64,000 bases of DNA from JAAZKI01 sp012799905 (GCA_050949415.1 JBMNFR010000004.1:124001-188000), one strand, 5' to 3'. Positions 54,962-63,388 are shown, numbered from the stretch's first letter. Program-made: numbers and translations. The notes: generated from the letters alone by a model not told the origin.

Positions 54962-55121
54962 CATTTCCCCTCACTTCCCCAAAAATCAATGCCTTTATTT
55001 ACGTTCGGGGGGAGAAAAACAGCCGCGGCATGGTAAATTCAATGAAGTAAGAAATCTTGCTTATTTCCCTTTGCCCTCATCTCGCGCTGTCGGCGCTCCA
55101 TCAGCGGAAAGGAGTCACCTT

Positions 55122-55637
55122 ATGACCAATCCTACGGGAAGTTCCACGCCGAAAAAATCGCCCATGACACCGGCTATCCGCCTCTTGAAAGCTCAGAAGG
55201 CGCCCTATCGCGAGTTGTTTTACGACTATGTCGAAAAAGGCGGTACCAGCCGTCTCGCCTCTGTCCTCGGCATTGATGAGCACAAGATCGTCAAGACGCT
55301 GATCATGGAAACCGACGCCAAGAAAGCGCTCATCATTCTCATGCACGGCGACCGCAGCGTATCCGTCAAGAATCTCGCCCGTTTCCTTGGCGTCAAGTCG
55401 GTTGCGCCATGTACCCCGGAGCAGGCTGAACACAATTCCGGCTACCGTGTTGGCGGCACCTCGCCATTTGGCACGCGCCGGGTCATGCCAATCTTCGTCG
55501 AAAAAACCATTTTGGAACTCGACCGCATCTACATCAACGGCGGCCATCGCGGCTTTATCCTCGAAATGGCGCCCGCAGACCTGGTTCGCATCCTCAAGCC
55601 AACACCCGTTGAAGTAGCCATCGAAAAACTCGACTAA
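55122..55637 (+). CDS. ybaK: YbaK/EbsC-type aminoacyl-tRNA deacylase
   Basis: 171 aa. ATG 55122 has AAAGGAG at 7 nt. The YbaK fold is seen in TPAIRLLKAQKAPY, VKTLIMETDAKKALIILMHGDRSVSVKNLARFLGVKSV, and the active-site region GYRVGGTSPFGTRRVMPIFVEKTILELDRIYINGG (conserved Gly-x-x-x-P-x-G). It hydrolyses Cys-tRNA(Pro) in characterised members, or other mischarged tRNAs. Confidence 0.92.
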   Translation: MTNPTGSSTPKKSPMTPAIRLLKAQKAPYRELFYDYVEKGGTSRLASVLGIDEHKIVKTLIMETDAKKALIILMHGDRSVSVKNLARFLGVKSVAPCTPEQAEHNSGYRVGGTSPFGTRRVMPIFVEKTILELDRIYINGGHRGFILEMAPADLVRILKPTPVEVAIEKLD

Positions 55638-55685
55638 AATCCATAGCCGCCGCAGCCGCGAGCCAGGCACAGCGTTTGCTGCGCT

Positions 55686-55865
55686 TAGGGGCGAGGGGCG
55701 AGGGGCGAGAGTGAGTTTGAACTACGCTGTCCGCCATGCCCACCAAATCCACAACCATTTGCGCCGTAGGCGCTTAACCATGCTTAACTCCAGACTTTAG
55801 TCTGGGGGAAGGCATCCCCCAAAAACAGGTGCCCCGTGGGGGCACTACAGGAGACTGACCGATTG
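55686..55865 (+). repeat. TAAT element, copy 6 (left-truncated)
   Basis: Starts with GGGGCGA heptads, then TTTGAACTACGCTGTCCGCC, GTAGGCGCTTAACCATGC, a variant hairpin (CCAGACTTTAGTCTGG), GTGCCCCGTGGGGGCAC and the right end GACTGACCGATT. No left inverted end. The right end lies about 105 bp upstream of tRNA-Asn. Confidence 0.75.
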
Positions 55866-55969
55866 CCGAAAATCAACGCATTTCCCAGGAAATTTTCACT
55901 GCTGCCGCTTGCTTAATTGCAATTGCCGACTATCTTAAAGGGCATTCTGTCAAAAAGGACAAAGTCAGT

Positions 55970-56044
55970 TCCGGCATAGCTCAGCGGTAGAGTAGGTGGC
56001 TGTTAACCACTTGGTCGCTGGTTCGAATCCAGCTGCCGGAGCCA
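55970..56044 (+). tRNA. tRNA-Asn (GUU), CCA encoded
   Basis: Cloverleaf: acceptor TCCGGCA/TGCCGGA, D-arm GCTCAGCGGTAGAGT, anticodon stem and loop with CTGTTAA (anticodon GTT), T-arm GCTGG-TTCGAAT-CCAGC, discriminator G and genomic CCA. It stands alone with its own terminator. The accessory island begins directly after it, as is common for elements integrating at tRNA genes. Confidence 0.96.
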
Positions 56045-56054
56045 TTCAACTTCA

Positions 56055-56085
56055 GGCCCCGTGAAAAACGGGGCCTTTTTGTTTT
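56055..56085 (+). terminator. Rho-independent terminator of tRNA-Asn
   Basis: GGCCCCGT-GAAAA-ACGGGGCC (8-bp perfect stem, 56055-56062 and 56068-56075) followed by TTTTTGTTTT. Confidence 0.95.
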
Positions 56086-56251
56086 AGTGGCCAGCCACGG
56101 TGGGACGCCACGACCGCTCCAACCCCGGTTTATTGAACAAGCCCGTGGGATGCCTGATGCGTAGAAGTAAGAAAATTACCTACCCCGCCATTGACAAACC
56201 GAGACCACTTATTATTATATGGATATGGAACGTCAACATGGAGTCACTGGC

Positions 56252-56839
56252 ATGCAAACCGAAAAAATCATTGACCTGGCGCGGCGACGTGGTGTCATCC
56301 GCGCTGCCGACGTGGAGGAGACCGGCGCCAGTCGCACACTGCTCCCTTACCTTGCAGACAAGGGCGTGTTGCGGCGCATCAGCCGGGGCGCCTATGTGCT
56401 GGCCGACTATCAGCCGGAGCATGAGACTCTTCTCGCGGCTGCTGCAACCGTGCCGCATGGCGTCATTTGCCTGCTCTCCGCCCTTCAATTCCATGAAATC
56501 ACCACCCAGATGCCCATGGAGACCTGGATCGCGATCAGGCGTGGCACGCGCATGCCGACCAGCAAAGGCATCAACCTCCAGGTGGTGAAGTTGACCGAAC
56601 CTGCCTTTTCCGAAGGAATCGAAGAGCATGACGCCGATGGAATCCGCATTCGCGTCTATTCGCCCGCCAAGACGGTTGTTGACAGCTTCAAGTTCCGCAA
56701 CCACATCGGGCTGGACGTTGCTCGCGAGGCGCTGCGCGACGCCTTGGCGCAGAAGAAGGCCACCCGCGATGAAATCTGGCGACTCGCCAAGTCCTGCCGG
56801 ATGTCGCGCGTCATGCGCCCCTATCTGGAGATGGTCTAA
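56252..56839 (+). CDS. AbiEi-family antitoxin of a type IV toxin-antitoxin pair
   Basis: About 195 aa from ATG 56252 (GGAG 8 nt upstream). N-terminal winged helix (EKIIDLARRRGVIRAADVEETGASRTLLPYLADKGVLRRISRGAYVL) and a C-terminal domain with ICLLSALQFHEITTQMP, RVYSPAKTVVDSFKFRNHIGLDVAREALRDA match AbiEi. It normally represses its own operon and counters AbiEii. The partner toxin, starting at the last base of this gene, is truncated. Confidence 0.88.
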   Translation: MQTEKIIDLARRRGVIRAADVEETGASRTLLPYLADKGVLRRISRGAYVLADYQPEHETLLAAAATVPHGVICLLSALQFHEITTQMPMETWIAIRRGTRMPTSKGINLQVVKLTEPAFSEGIEEHDADGIRIRVYSPAKTVVDSFKFRNHIGLDVAREALRDALAQKKATRDEIWRLAKSCRMSRVMRPYLEMV

Positions 56840-57099
56840 TGAGCAAGGAAGACACCTGCAGGTCAGTGCACCAACGACTACTGAACATCCGGAACAGCAC
56901 CGGCGAACAGTTCAATCACTTGCTGATGCGCTACGGCCAAGAACGTTTTCTTAGCCCTGGGTTCAGGCTCCATGCAAAGGTGCCTGGGCAATGTCGTACA
57001 GGCAGCGGCAGAAAGTCTGAAAGCTGCGTGAGGTATTGCGTGAGGGTTCCCAATGTGCTGCAATGGCCCTGGCTGCTTCAATTTTGCGCAATCCCGTAG
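56839..57099 (+). pseudogene. AbiEii toxin remnant, interrupted near codon 38
   Basis: The first ~37 residues match the AbiEii N-terminus (SVHQRLLNIRNSTGEQFNHLLMRYGQERFL), overlapping the antitoxin stop by one base as in intact pairs. After about 56950 the frame runs into the end of the minus-strand DUF4276 gene and becomes unrelated (Cys/Arg-rich) until 57099. The nucleotidyltransferase core (GG...DxD) is absent, so the toxin cannot be active. The missing part was not found on the far side of the module (58831-59259). Confidence 0.82.
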
Positions 57100-57593
57100 A
57101 AAAATATCCGGCACGCTGCAATATCCGTTCAAAAGCTTCCCAGGTGCCTCCGGCTATGGCGTTCCGGATCACGATATCGCGCCTGGAGAGGAATGTTTGC
57201 TGTAACGCGTGGATAGGCGGCACAGACAGCGGCCCAATCCCCAAAATACCAGGCTTCGAGTTCCTCGATGACCAGGCGGCTGGCAACTTGCCAGGACTCA
57301 GCCAGTGGCGTTGACTTATTGCGCATGCCGGAGGTGGCGACAATGCTGTCCAGTTTATGCTTCAATTCCAGGCAATCGTCATCGTCACGGTCAACGACAA
57401 CGATGATTCGCCAGTCCTGGGGCAGCCACGCCGCGTAGCCACGCAGACGTTGCGGCAGATGCGTCAAAAGGCCGTTCTTGCACTGATAACAGTGGATGGC
57501 GAAGGTGGTCTCGCCCAGAAGTCGTGGCAGCAGTTCTTCGAGAGCGGCTTCCATGGATGGTTCTTCAACCAGGAATTCGATATGTGAAACCAT
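56963..57593 (-). pseudogene. DUF4276 protein, TOPRIM-like, broken by a frameshift
   Basis: The N-terminal frame (57593-57129) has HIEFLVEEPSMEAALEELLPRLL and WRIIVVVDRDDDDCLELKH, an acidic Glu-...-DxDxD pattern like TOPRIM nucleases, and LVIEELEAWYFGDWAAVCAAYP. At about 57165 the match moves to another frame (57343-56963): AIAGGTWEAFERILQRAGYFSTGLRKIEAARAIAAHWEPSRNTSRSFQTF, the normal DUF4276 C-terminus. One extra base, for example a G in CCGGAACGCC, explains it. It begins 7 nt after the ATPase gene ends. It could be a true pseudogene, a sequencing error or recoding. Confidence 0.82.
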
Positions 57594-57600
57594 CTTCGCT

Positions 57601-58830
57601 TCATCTCCTGTCAGCGGGTGCGCCTGAGTTGACCAAAGGATCGCCGAGTCCCAGGTGTCCCTCCAGCCAAAGATGGCCCATTGATGCTCCCGCCTTTATG
57701 AATTCGGCAACCCCCCGGATATCGGCGGCCCTGGCGACCTGGCTGAAGCCCCGTTCATCACGATAGATGACGCGAACCTCTTCCGGGTGCATTCCGTTGA
57801 GGAAAAAAGGCGAGTGCGTAGTAACCAGCAGTTGTGAATTCTCGGTGGCGGCTCGGCACTCCTCGGCTAGGCCGGGCAGGAGGCGCGGGTGCAGAAAATT
57901 CTCCGGCTCCTCAATGCCGATAAAGCGGGGTGGCTGCGGCGCCATCAGCAGAACCAGGTAGGACAGCATTTTCATGGTGCCATCAGAGGCAAAGCGTGAG
58001 AGGATCGGTTGCGCGAAAGGAGCATCCTTGATCTGCAGCAGCAGGCGGCCGTCGGGCATGGCATCAGCCGTCACCTTTTCCAGGCGGGGAATGCGTCGGC
58101 GCAACGCCTCGTAGATTTGTTCCAGGCGGTCAGGGTGCTGTTCTTGCAAATACTGAATGACGTTAGGCAGATTGTCACCAGTCTTGCTCAAGCGTTCCTG
58201 GGGGCCGGCTTCAGGCTGCCCGCGAGTGTCCTCTATCGACAGGTATGACACGTGCCAATCGGTGATGAACTCCCGCAGGGCGGCTACCCGCGGATGCTCA
58301 GCAAACTGCCCCAGCGTATTCACTGCAATCAAGTCTGGCGAGCGCAAAGGGATTTCATCCCGGTGGTCATCGCTGTCAGGCATTTCGCCACTGGCAGCGC
58401 GGCCTTGCCCTTGCGCATAATCAAGGAAACGAAAGGGCTTGCCATACGACCCGCGTTTCCATTGCAGCCACTCCTCAGCGACATAGGGACCGCGCAGGCC
58501 TTCGTCGATGGCCAGATGATAGGTGATCAAAGGACTCGTTGACGTTTCCCGATACTTGAGTTCAATGACCACCGGACCTGCCTGCCCACGTGTCTTGAGT
58601 TCCTTGGCGCGTCCACGACGTTCCCAGGCATGCCGCAAGCCAAACTGGAAACATTCGGACAGAAAGTTGAACACGTCGAAAACCGTCGATTTGCCGCACC
58701 CATTCGGCCCAAGCAAGACCATAAATGGCGTAATCTTCGCCAACTCCACATCCTGAAGGGCACGGAAATTCCGCACCCGAAGATACTCTATTCGCGGGGG
58801 ATTCCTGCGCTGAATAAGCTCATTGTCCAT
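57601..58830 (-). CDS. AAA/ABC-type ATPase paired with DUF4276
   Basis: 409 aa. ATG 58830 has GGAG 7 nt upstream. RecF/OLD-like ATPase: IEYLRVRNFRALQDVEL, Walker A LLGPNGCGKST (about 39-49), a long middle helical region, Walker B RFIGIEEPENFLHPRLL (about 296-312) and LLVTTHSPFFLNGM with the switch His. The pair ATPase + DUF4276 resembles split OLD-type and PARIS-type defence modules, in which an ATPase controls a TOPRIM nuclease; the defence role is inference. It is encoded against the AbiE genes. Confidence 0.85.
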   Translation of the reverse strand: MDNELIQRRNPPRIEYLRVRNFRALQDVELAKITPFMVLLGPNGCGKSTVFDVFNFLSECFQFGLRHAWERRGRAKELKTRGQAGPVVIELKYRETSTSPLITYHLAIDEGLRGPYVAEEWLQWKRGSYGKPFRFLDYAQGQGRAASGEMPDSDDHRDEIPLRSPDLIAVNTLGQFAEHPRVAALREFITDWHVSYLSIEDTRGQPEAGPQERLSKTGDNLPNVIQYLQEQHPDRLEQIYEALRRRIPRLEKVTADAMPDGRLLLQIKDAPFAQPILSRFASDGTMKMLSYLVLLMAPQPPRFIGIEEPENFLHPRLLPGLAEECRAATENSQLLVTTHSPFFLNGMHPEEVRVIYRDERGFSQVARAADIRGVAEFIKAGASMGHLWLEGHLGLGDPLVNSGAPADRR

Positions 58831-59259
58831 GCCTCAACTCCAGTGAAATTGCCAGTCACACAGATGCCCAGGCCGGTGATGGAAAGCTCGTCTATCTTGT
58901 CCATTTTGCCCAATCAAGCCCTTGCGTATTTGCATAAAACTCTTCCCTAAAATTAGGAATATGCCATTGCAGGCGCTCTCCTTGCCGCTGCGCCGCTTGC
59001 CAATGGCGTCTGCATCGGCTGACGGGGTGCCAGCGAGCAGAATACCGCCCCACAAGAGAAACTTCGCCGTGGAGCATCCCGCCAAGAGGCGAAAAGGCCT
59101 AAAGCTCCGGAATCGGCCTCACCTTGCCATCCCAAAACAGCCAAGGTGCAACTTGAAATATCCCAGCAGCCTTGCTGGTCAAATTCCCGGACAGACTCAA
59201 GTATGCAAATAATATCAGTTGTTATCAAATGTTGTCAAATGGCAATGCCTACTCACATT
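58831..59259. other. Island interval without recognised gene
   Basis: Only short frames on both strands, the longest about 90 aa on the minus strand, which share no motif I know. It may be debris of an older gene. No remainder of AbiEii was seen. Confidence 0.35.
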
Positions 59260-59641
59260 GTAATCGGTCACTGATTGATACTCGGAGTTCCGGCGAGTAG
59301 CGGCCCCAGGAAAGGGGCGAGGGGCGAGGGGCGAGAGTGAGCTTGGCTTACGCTATCTGCCATGTCCACCGCGTTCACCGACGCATAACGGCAGAAATGC
59401 TAAAAGTGCGAAACACACGGCGGCCTATAAGGCTATACTATTGCGTACGGCATCCTCCGTCCACTATGTCCACACCGTCCACCATGTCCACATCTTCTTG
59501 CGCCGTAGGCGCTTAACCATGCTTAACCCCAGGCTTCAGCCTGGGGAAGGCATACCCCAAAACTGGCGCCTTGTAAAGGCGCGACAGTTAGCGCTGGAAA
59601 TATGCTGTCGGGATGACCGTTATCAGTGGCTGGCCAATTAC
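59260..59641 (+). repeat. TAAT element, copy 7 (long form)
   Basis: GTAATCGGTCA at the left, GGCCAATTAC at the right. Inside: GATACTCGGAGTTCCGG, GGGGCGA heptads, TGTCCACC repeats, GTAGGCGCTTAACCATGC, CCCCAGGCTTCAGCCTGGGG, GGCGCCTTGTAAAGGCGC, then a 3' segment (AGCGCTGGAAATATGCTGTC) shared only with copy 8. The flanks CTCACATT and CCCACATT agree in 7 of 8 bases, a possible target duplication. It ends 106 bp before the abiEi-like gene. Confidence 0.8.
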
Positions 59642-59746
59642 CCACATTCCGACTATGTTCCAAAAGACACATTGACTTCATGCCGAAAACACAATATATT
59701 TAACAGAAGTAGTCATATTCCGACTATTTTCGTGAAAAATAAAGAC

Positions 59747-60382
59747 ATGAACAGACTGACAAAACAATTTTTCCAGGCGCCAACCGGGGTATTTACTCAA
59801 TCGGACGTGGCCGCTTTGATTGACGGAACTGATTTCAGCCGTCACGGGCTGCTCAAACGGGCTATGTCAGCCGGGGAGATTTTGAATATCCGACGTGGCC
59901 TTTACTGCCTGGCGCCGGAATTCCAGAAAAAGCCGATTAGCGTTTACAGCTTGGCTCAGCGGATTTACGGCCCCAGCTACATCAGTATGGAGACCGCCCT
60001 CAGTCATCACGGCTGGATTCCGGAGGCTGTCTATACCTGCACCTGCGCGAGCTTTGGCAACAGCAAGGAATTCGAGACGCCTCTGGGTGTGTTCAGTTAC
60101 AAACGTGTTCCACAGCATACGTTCTTCCATGACGTTCAGCGCTGCCACGATGAAAACGGCAATGTCTTTTTCATGGCCTCGCCCGCTAAAGCGTTGGTTG
60201 ACTATCTCTACGTTCACCAGTTGAAATGGACGAGGATTGACGAACCGATCGCCAGCCTGCGAATCGATGAGGATGAACTGGCCTGCGTTAAGGCGGAAGA
60301 ACTAAAAGCGTTGTTGGACAACTACAGCAATGGCCGGGTAAAGCGTTTTTTAACGGGCTGGCTTAGCGAGGTGAAGTCATGA
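59747..60382 (+). CDS. AbiEi-like antitoxin, second pair
   Basis: About 211 aa from ATG 59747. The longer frame upstream is translated repeat sequence and is rejected. N-terminal winged helix (GVFTQSDVAALIDGTDFSRHGLLKRAMSAGEILNIRRGLYCLAPE), then ISMETALSHHGWIPEAVYTCTCA and FFMASPAKALVDYLYVHQ, the AbiEi C-terminal pattern. Its stop overlaps the toxin start (ATGA), indicating translational coupling. It is diverged from the copy at 56252. Confidence 0.82.
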   Translation: MNRLTKQFFQAPTGVFTQSDVAALIDGTDFSRHGLLKRAMSAGEILNIRRGLYCLAPEFQKKPISVYSLAQRIYGPSYISMETALSHHGWIPEAVYTCTCASFGNSKEFETPLGVFSYKRVPQHTFFHDVQRCHDENGNVFFMASPAKALVDYLYVHQLKWTRIDEPIASLRIDEDELACVKAEELKALLDNYSNGRVKRFLTGWLSEVKS

Positions 60383-61227
60383 GCGTGCAAATGATCCAAC
60401 AGCGATTATTGACCTATAACTGCAAAACAGATATTGAGGAGCAACAGGCTATTCGCGAGATTACGCAGGAAGTGGTGCTGGCCGCTCTTGGCCGAGGCGA
60501 CTTTTTCAAACATGCGTTATTCCAGGGCGGAACCTGTCTGCGTATCTTCTATGGCCTAAACCGTTTTTCGGAGGGCATGGATTTTATCCTGAGAGAGGCC
60601 AATCCAGATTTCCAATTGAAAGACCACATCAAGCATCTGACCGATGAATTGGCGGCTTATGGATACAATATTGAAATCACTGACCGCAACAAGGCCGGCG
60701 CGACAGTTAAAAAAGCATTCCTGAAAGACGATTCTATCGGCAAAGTAATCAACCTGCGTCACGCCAATCAAGCTGGCCAGATGGCAAAAATCAAAATCAA
60801 ACTGGAAGTGGACACCAACCCGCCGTCGGGTAGTGGCCATGAGTTGAAATATCTTGATTTCCCGTTTGTTTCGTCGGTGGTTGTGCAGGACAGGCCCAGT
60901 TTATTCGCCGGGAAAATTCACGCCCTGCTTTGCCGCGAGTATATCAAGGGACGCGACTGGTACGATTTTATCTGGTACACCAGCAATCGCACCAGCATCA
61001 ATTACGATTTTCTAACTTCGGCAATCAATCAACTTGGCCCCTGGCAAGGCCAATCGATCGCTGTTGATAAGGCATGGCTGTTGAATGAGCTAAAACGGAA
61101 AATCGTTTCAATGAACTGGAAACAAGCCGCAGAAGATGTCCGGCATTTTGTGCGAGTGACAGAACAGCCTTCGCTTGATTTATGGAGCAAAGAGCTGTTT
61201 TTAGGACAGCTGGATAAGCTTAAATAG
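60379..61227 (+). CDS. AbiEii-like nucleotidyltransferase toxin with altered catalytic site
   Basis: 282 aa. Overlaps the antitoxin by 4 nt. FQGGTCLRIFYGLNRFSEGMDFIL (about 54-77) is the GG...DxD nucleotidyltransferase motif, but the first Asp (usual RFSEDLDF) is Gly (GGC codon; one base from GAC). Downstream LEVDTNPP supplies the third acidic residue and VVQDRPSLFAGKIHALLCREYIKGRDWYDFIWY is the typical C-terminal part. AbiEii toxins transfer nucleotides, to tRNA ends in studied cases; with this change activity may be lost. Length and frame are otherwise intact. Confidence 0.85.
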   Translation: MSVQMIQQRLLTYNCKTDIEEQQAIREITQEVVLAALGRGDFFKHALFQGGTCLRIFYGLNRFSEGMDFILREANPDFQLKDHIKHLTDELAAYGYNIEITDRNKAGATVKKAFLKDDSIGKVINLRHANQAGQMAKIKIKLEVDTNPPSGSGHELKYLDFPFVSSVVVQDRPSLFAGKIHALLCREYIKGRDWYDFIWYTSNRTSINYDFLTSAINQLGPWQGQSIAVDKAWLLNELKRKIVSMNWKQAAEDVRHFVRVTEQPSLDLWSKELFLGQLDKLK

Positions 61228-61295
61228 AGGGTGTCCAAAAAGGTTTTTAACCACGAAAGGCTTAGGGTGGACTATAGCGTCCACAACCTAAAATT

Positions 61296-61559
61296 TATGT
61301 GTCACCCTTCCAGGGCTCCAAATCTATGCCATCTCACCCAGGGCTGCGCCGGGCCTGACGGCCCAGCTTACCCTGGGCTTCTATGTGTCGCCCGCCGGGC
61401 TTTTGCCGCTTTGCGGCTGTTGTGGACGTCGTGGACGGCGGCTGATGTGCGTCGTACTGGCGGCTCAAAGTGCCAGCAACATAAAAGCCCAGGGTGAGCG
61501 TAGCGAAGCCCTGGGGTGAGGCGTATAATAATTTTGAGCCCCGCCAGGGGTGACACATA
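61296..61559. repeat. MITE-like element II, copy 2
   Basis: 264 bp, same termini (TATGTGTCACCC ... GACACATA) and internal modules as 17302-17584, without the extra GTGGAC-rich segment. Immediately preceded by a TTAGGGTGGACTATAGCGTC unit, as is the first copy, so both may have inserted into, or travel with, that sequence. Confidence 0.85.
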
Positions 61560-61575
61560 AGCGCTAAAGCCCGTT

Positions 61576-61891
61576 GTAATCTGTCAGTCATTGATACTCG
61601 GAGTTCCGATGAGTAGCGGTCTCAGGAAAGGGGCGAGGGACGAGAATGAGCTTGGACTACGCTATCTGCCATGTCTACCGCATTCACACCGTCCACTATG
61701 TCCACACAGTCCACCGTGTCCACCATGTCCACCATATCCACATCCATTTGCGCCGTAGGCGCTTAACCATGCTTAACCCCAGGCTTTAGCCTGGGGGAAG
61801 GCATACCCCAAAACTGGCGCCTTGTAAAGGCGCTACAGCTAGCGCTGAAAATATGCTGTCGGGAAGACCATTATCAATGGCTGACCTATTC
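61576..61891 (+). repeat. TAAT element, copy 8 (long form)
   Basis: GTAATCTGTCA at the left; right end weak (TGACCTATT). The same module order as copy 7, including the AGCGCTGAAAATATGCTGTC segment. It is the only copy whose right end faces a convergent gene rather than a gene start. Confidence 0.7.
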
Positions 61892-62043
61892 CAAGTCCAC
61901 TATCTACCCTGCATTTCTGAAATACAATATTAGATTGTGCCTTGAGTTTCTAAAATTGCAACCCGTCGAGCCAAGCAAAAATGGTCGGTTGTATTCAAAC
62001 CGGCACGCTGGCCGGAAAGCTCAACGAAAAGCCGTCTTTCCAC

Positions 62044-63120
62044 TCATTCGTCATGGTCGGCGCCCTCCTTGTCAGTCAGTTGCTTGTCGCCTCCCTCTCC
62101 TGCTGAAAGAGGGTTGGGGTGCTGGAGATGGCCCAAGGCCGTCTTACGGTATTTCTGGTTGCGGGCGCGTGGGGCGTCGGGTCGAGTCATCTCGATCAAT
62201 CCGCAGGCCAGGGCGGGTTGCAGGTAGGAATAGAGGAAACTAGGGCGATGCTTGAGTTCCAGTTTCGCCATAATCTCCCGGGCGGACAAGGGAGTTCTGC
62301 CCATTACCGCCAAAAGCCGCGTAACTTGTTCGGTTTGTTGTTCGCTAACTTGTTCGGTCGCGATAAGTTCTCGTAGGGCGTCGCAAATCATGGCCAGCAT
62401 AAATTCAATGAAGGGAGTGCAGGCGGCCGCCTTATTGCTGGCATTCAGGGCGGCGTAGTAGTCAGCCTGGTGTTCACTAATAAGGGTCTCGACAGGGACA
62501 GTTGCAAAAAGAGGATTCCAGCGGCTGAGAATAAGGGTCTGCCAGAGTCGCCCCATGCGGCCATTGCCATCTTGGAAAGGATGGATAAACTCAAATTCGT
62601 AATGAAAGACGCAACTGGCGATGAGCGGGTGTTCCGACGTGGCCTTGAGCCAGGCCAGAAGTTCGTCGACTAAAGCAGGCACGCGGCTGGCAGGCGGCGC
62701 GAGGTGGACAATCTCCTCGCCGTACTGGATGCCGACGCCGCCGGAACGGAAACTCCCAGGCGCATCAACCAACCCGGCCATGAGGACGCCGTGCGCAGTC
62801 AGCAGGTCGTCAAGGGAATGGGGCGACCATTCGGCCATGCGCTCGTAGGCGACAAAGGCATTGCGGACTTCCTGGATTTCGCGAGGCGTGCCCAGCACTC
62901 GCTTGCCAGCAAGCAACGCCGTGACTTGCTCCACGTTGAGAGTATTGCCTTCAATGGCGCAGGAAGCCTGAACAGTGCGGATGCGGTTGCCGCGCCGCAG
63001 GTGGGGATCTACCGCGCCATTCTTAACCCGCAGGTGGCCAAGTGCCTCACCGATTTCCTCGACCATACGAAACATGATCGGGGTGAGGCTATAAGGTGGC
63101 TGATAGGGTTCACTCGCCAT
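62044..63120 (-). CDS. Fic-domain protein (AMP-transferase family)
   Basis: 358 aa. ATG 63120 has GAGG 9 nt upstream. The Fic core motif HPFQDGNGRMGR (about 188-199) is complete, with the catalytic His. An N-terminal inhibitory helix motif SCAIEGNT (about 52-59, S/T-x-x-x-E-G/N form) places it in class II, where the helix blocks ATP binding. The C-terminal part (about 285-340) looks like a winged helix. It would transfer AMP to a target protein's hydroxyl. It overlaps the hsdM remnant by 11 nt, as in type I restriction loci that carry an embedded fic gene. Confidence 0.9.
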   Translation of the reverse strand: MASEPYQPPYSLTPIMFRMVEEIGEALGHLRVKNGAVDPHLRRGNRIRTVQASCAIEGNTLNVEQVTALLAGKRVLGTPREIQEVRNAFVAYERMAEWSPHSLDDLLTAHGVLMAGLVDAPGSFRSGGVGIQYGEEIVHLAPPASRVPALVDELLAWLKATSEHPLIASCVFHYEFEFIHPFQDGNGRMGRLWQTLILSRWNPLFATVPVETLISEHQADYYAALNASNKAAACTPFIEFMLAMICDALRELIATEQVSEQQTEQVTRLLAVMGRTPLSAREIMAKLELKHRPSFLYSYLQPALACGLIEMTRPDAPRARNQKYRKTALGHLQHPNPLSAGEGGDKQLTDKEGADHDE

Positions 63121-63388
63121 AGCTCAGTGCCTCCATATTGACGCGACCGAAAATGTCCTTCTTGCGGCTCTCGGCGTCGCCCAAGCCGATGATAGCGTTC
63201 AGGTCAATCAGCTCTCCAAGCCGGGCTTTATCCAGCGCTGGTCGTGCGCAATCCTTGGGCAGAACGCCCTTAAGCTGTGGGTTATCGCGTTCAATGGCCT
63301 TCATCGCATCGTCCACCATCTGACCGAACTGGTTTACATACGGCAACCTGAAGTCTGTACTGCAAGCGCTCATTGCAAAACTTGGCAA
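63110..63388 (-). pseudogene. Type I restriction methylase (hsdM) fragment
   Basis: From about residue 20 the translation reads NQFGQMVDDAMKAIERDNPQLKGVLPKDCARPALDKARLGELIDL and GLGDAESRKKDIFGRV, an HsdM N-terminal segment (usual continuation YEYFL). Both sides are unrelated: the first ~18 residues and the final MEALSYGE. Only about 65 codons of a ~500-codon gene remain, so it is a deletion remnant. Confidence 0.75.

Noticed and set aside
56100..56218. Attachment-site duplicate of the tRNA-Asn 3' end
   Set aside because: I looked for a repeat of the tRNA 3' sequence within the island and did not see one in this window; the far end may lie outside.
58834..59228. Minus-strand frames of 61-91 aa upstream of the ATPase
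   Set aside because: No recognisable motif, no good start sites, and they overlap in different frames; probably debris.
59441..59746. N-terminal 102-residue extension of the abiEi-like frame
   Set aside because: It is translation of the TAAT element and flank; ATG 59747 fits the family start.
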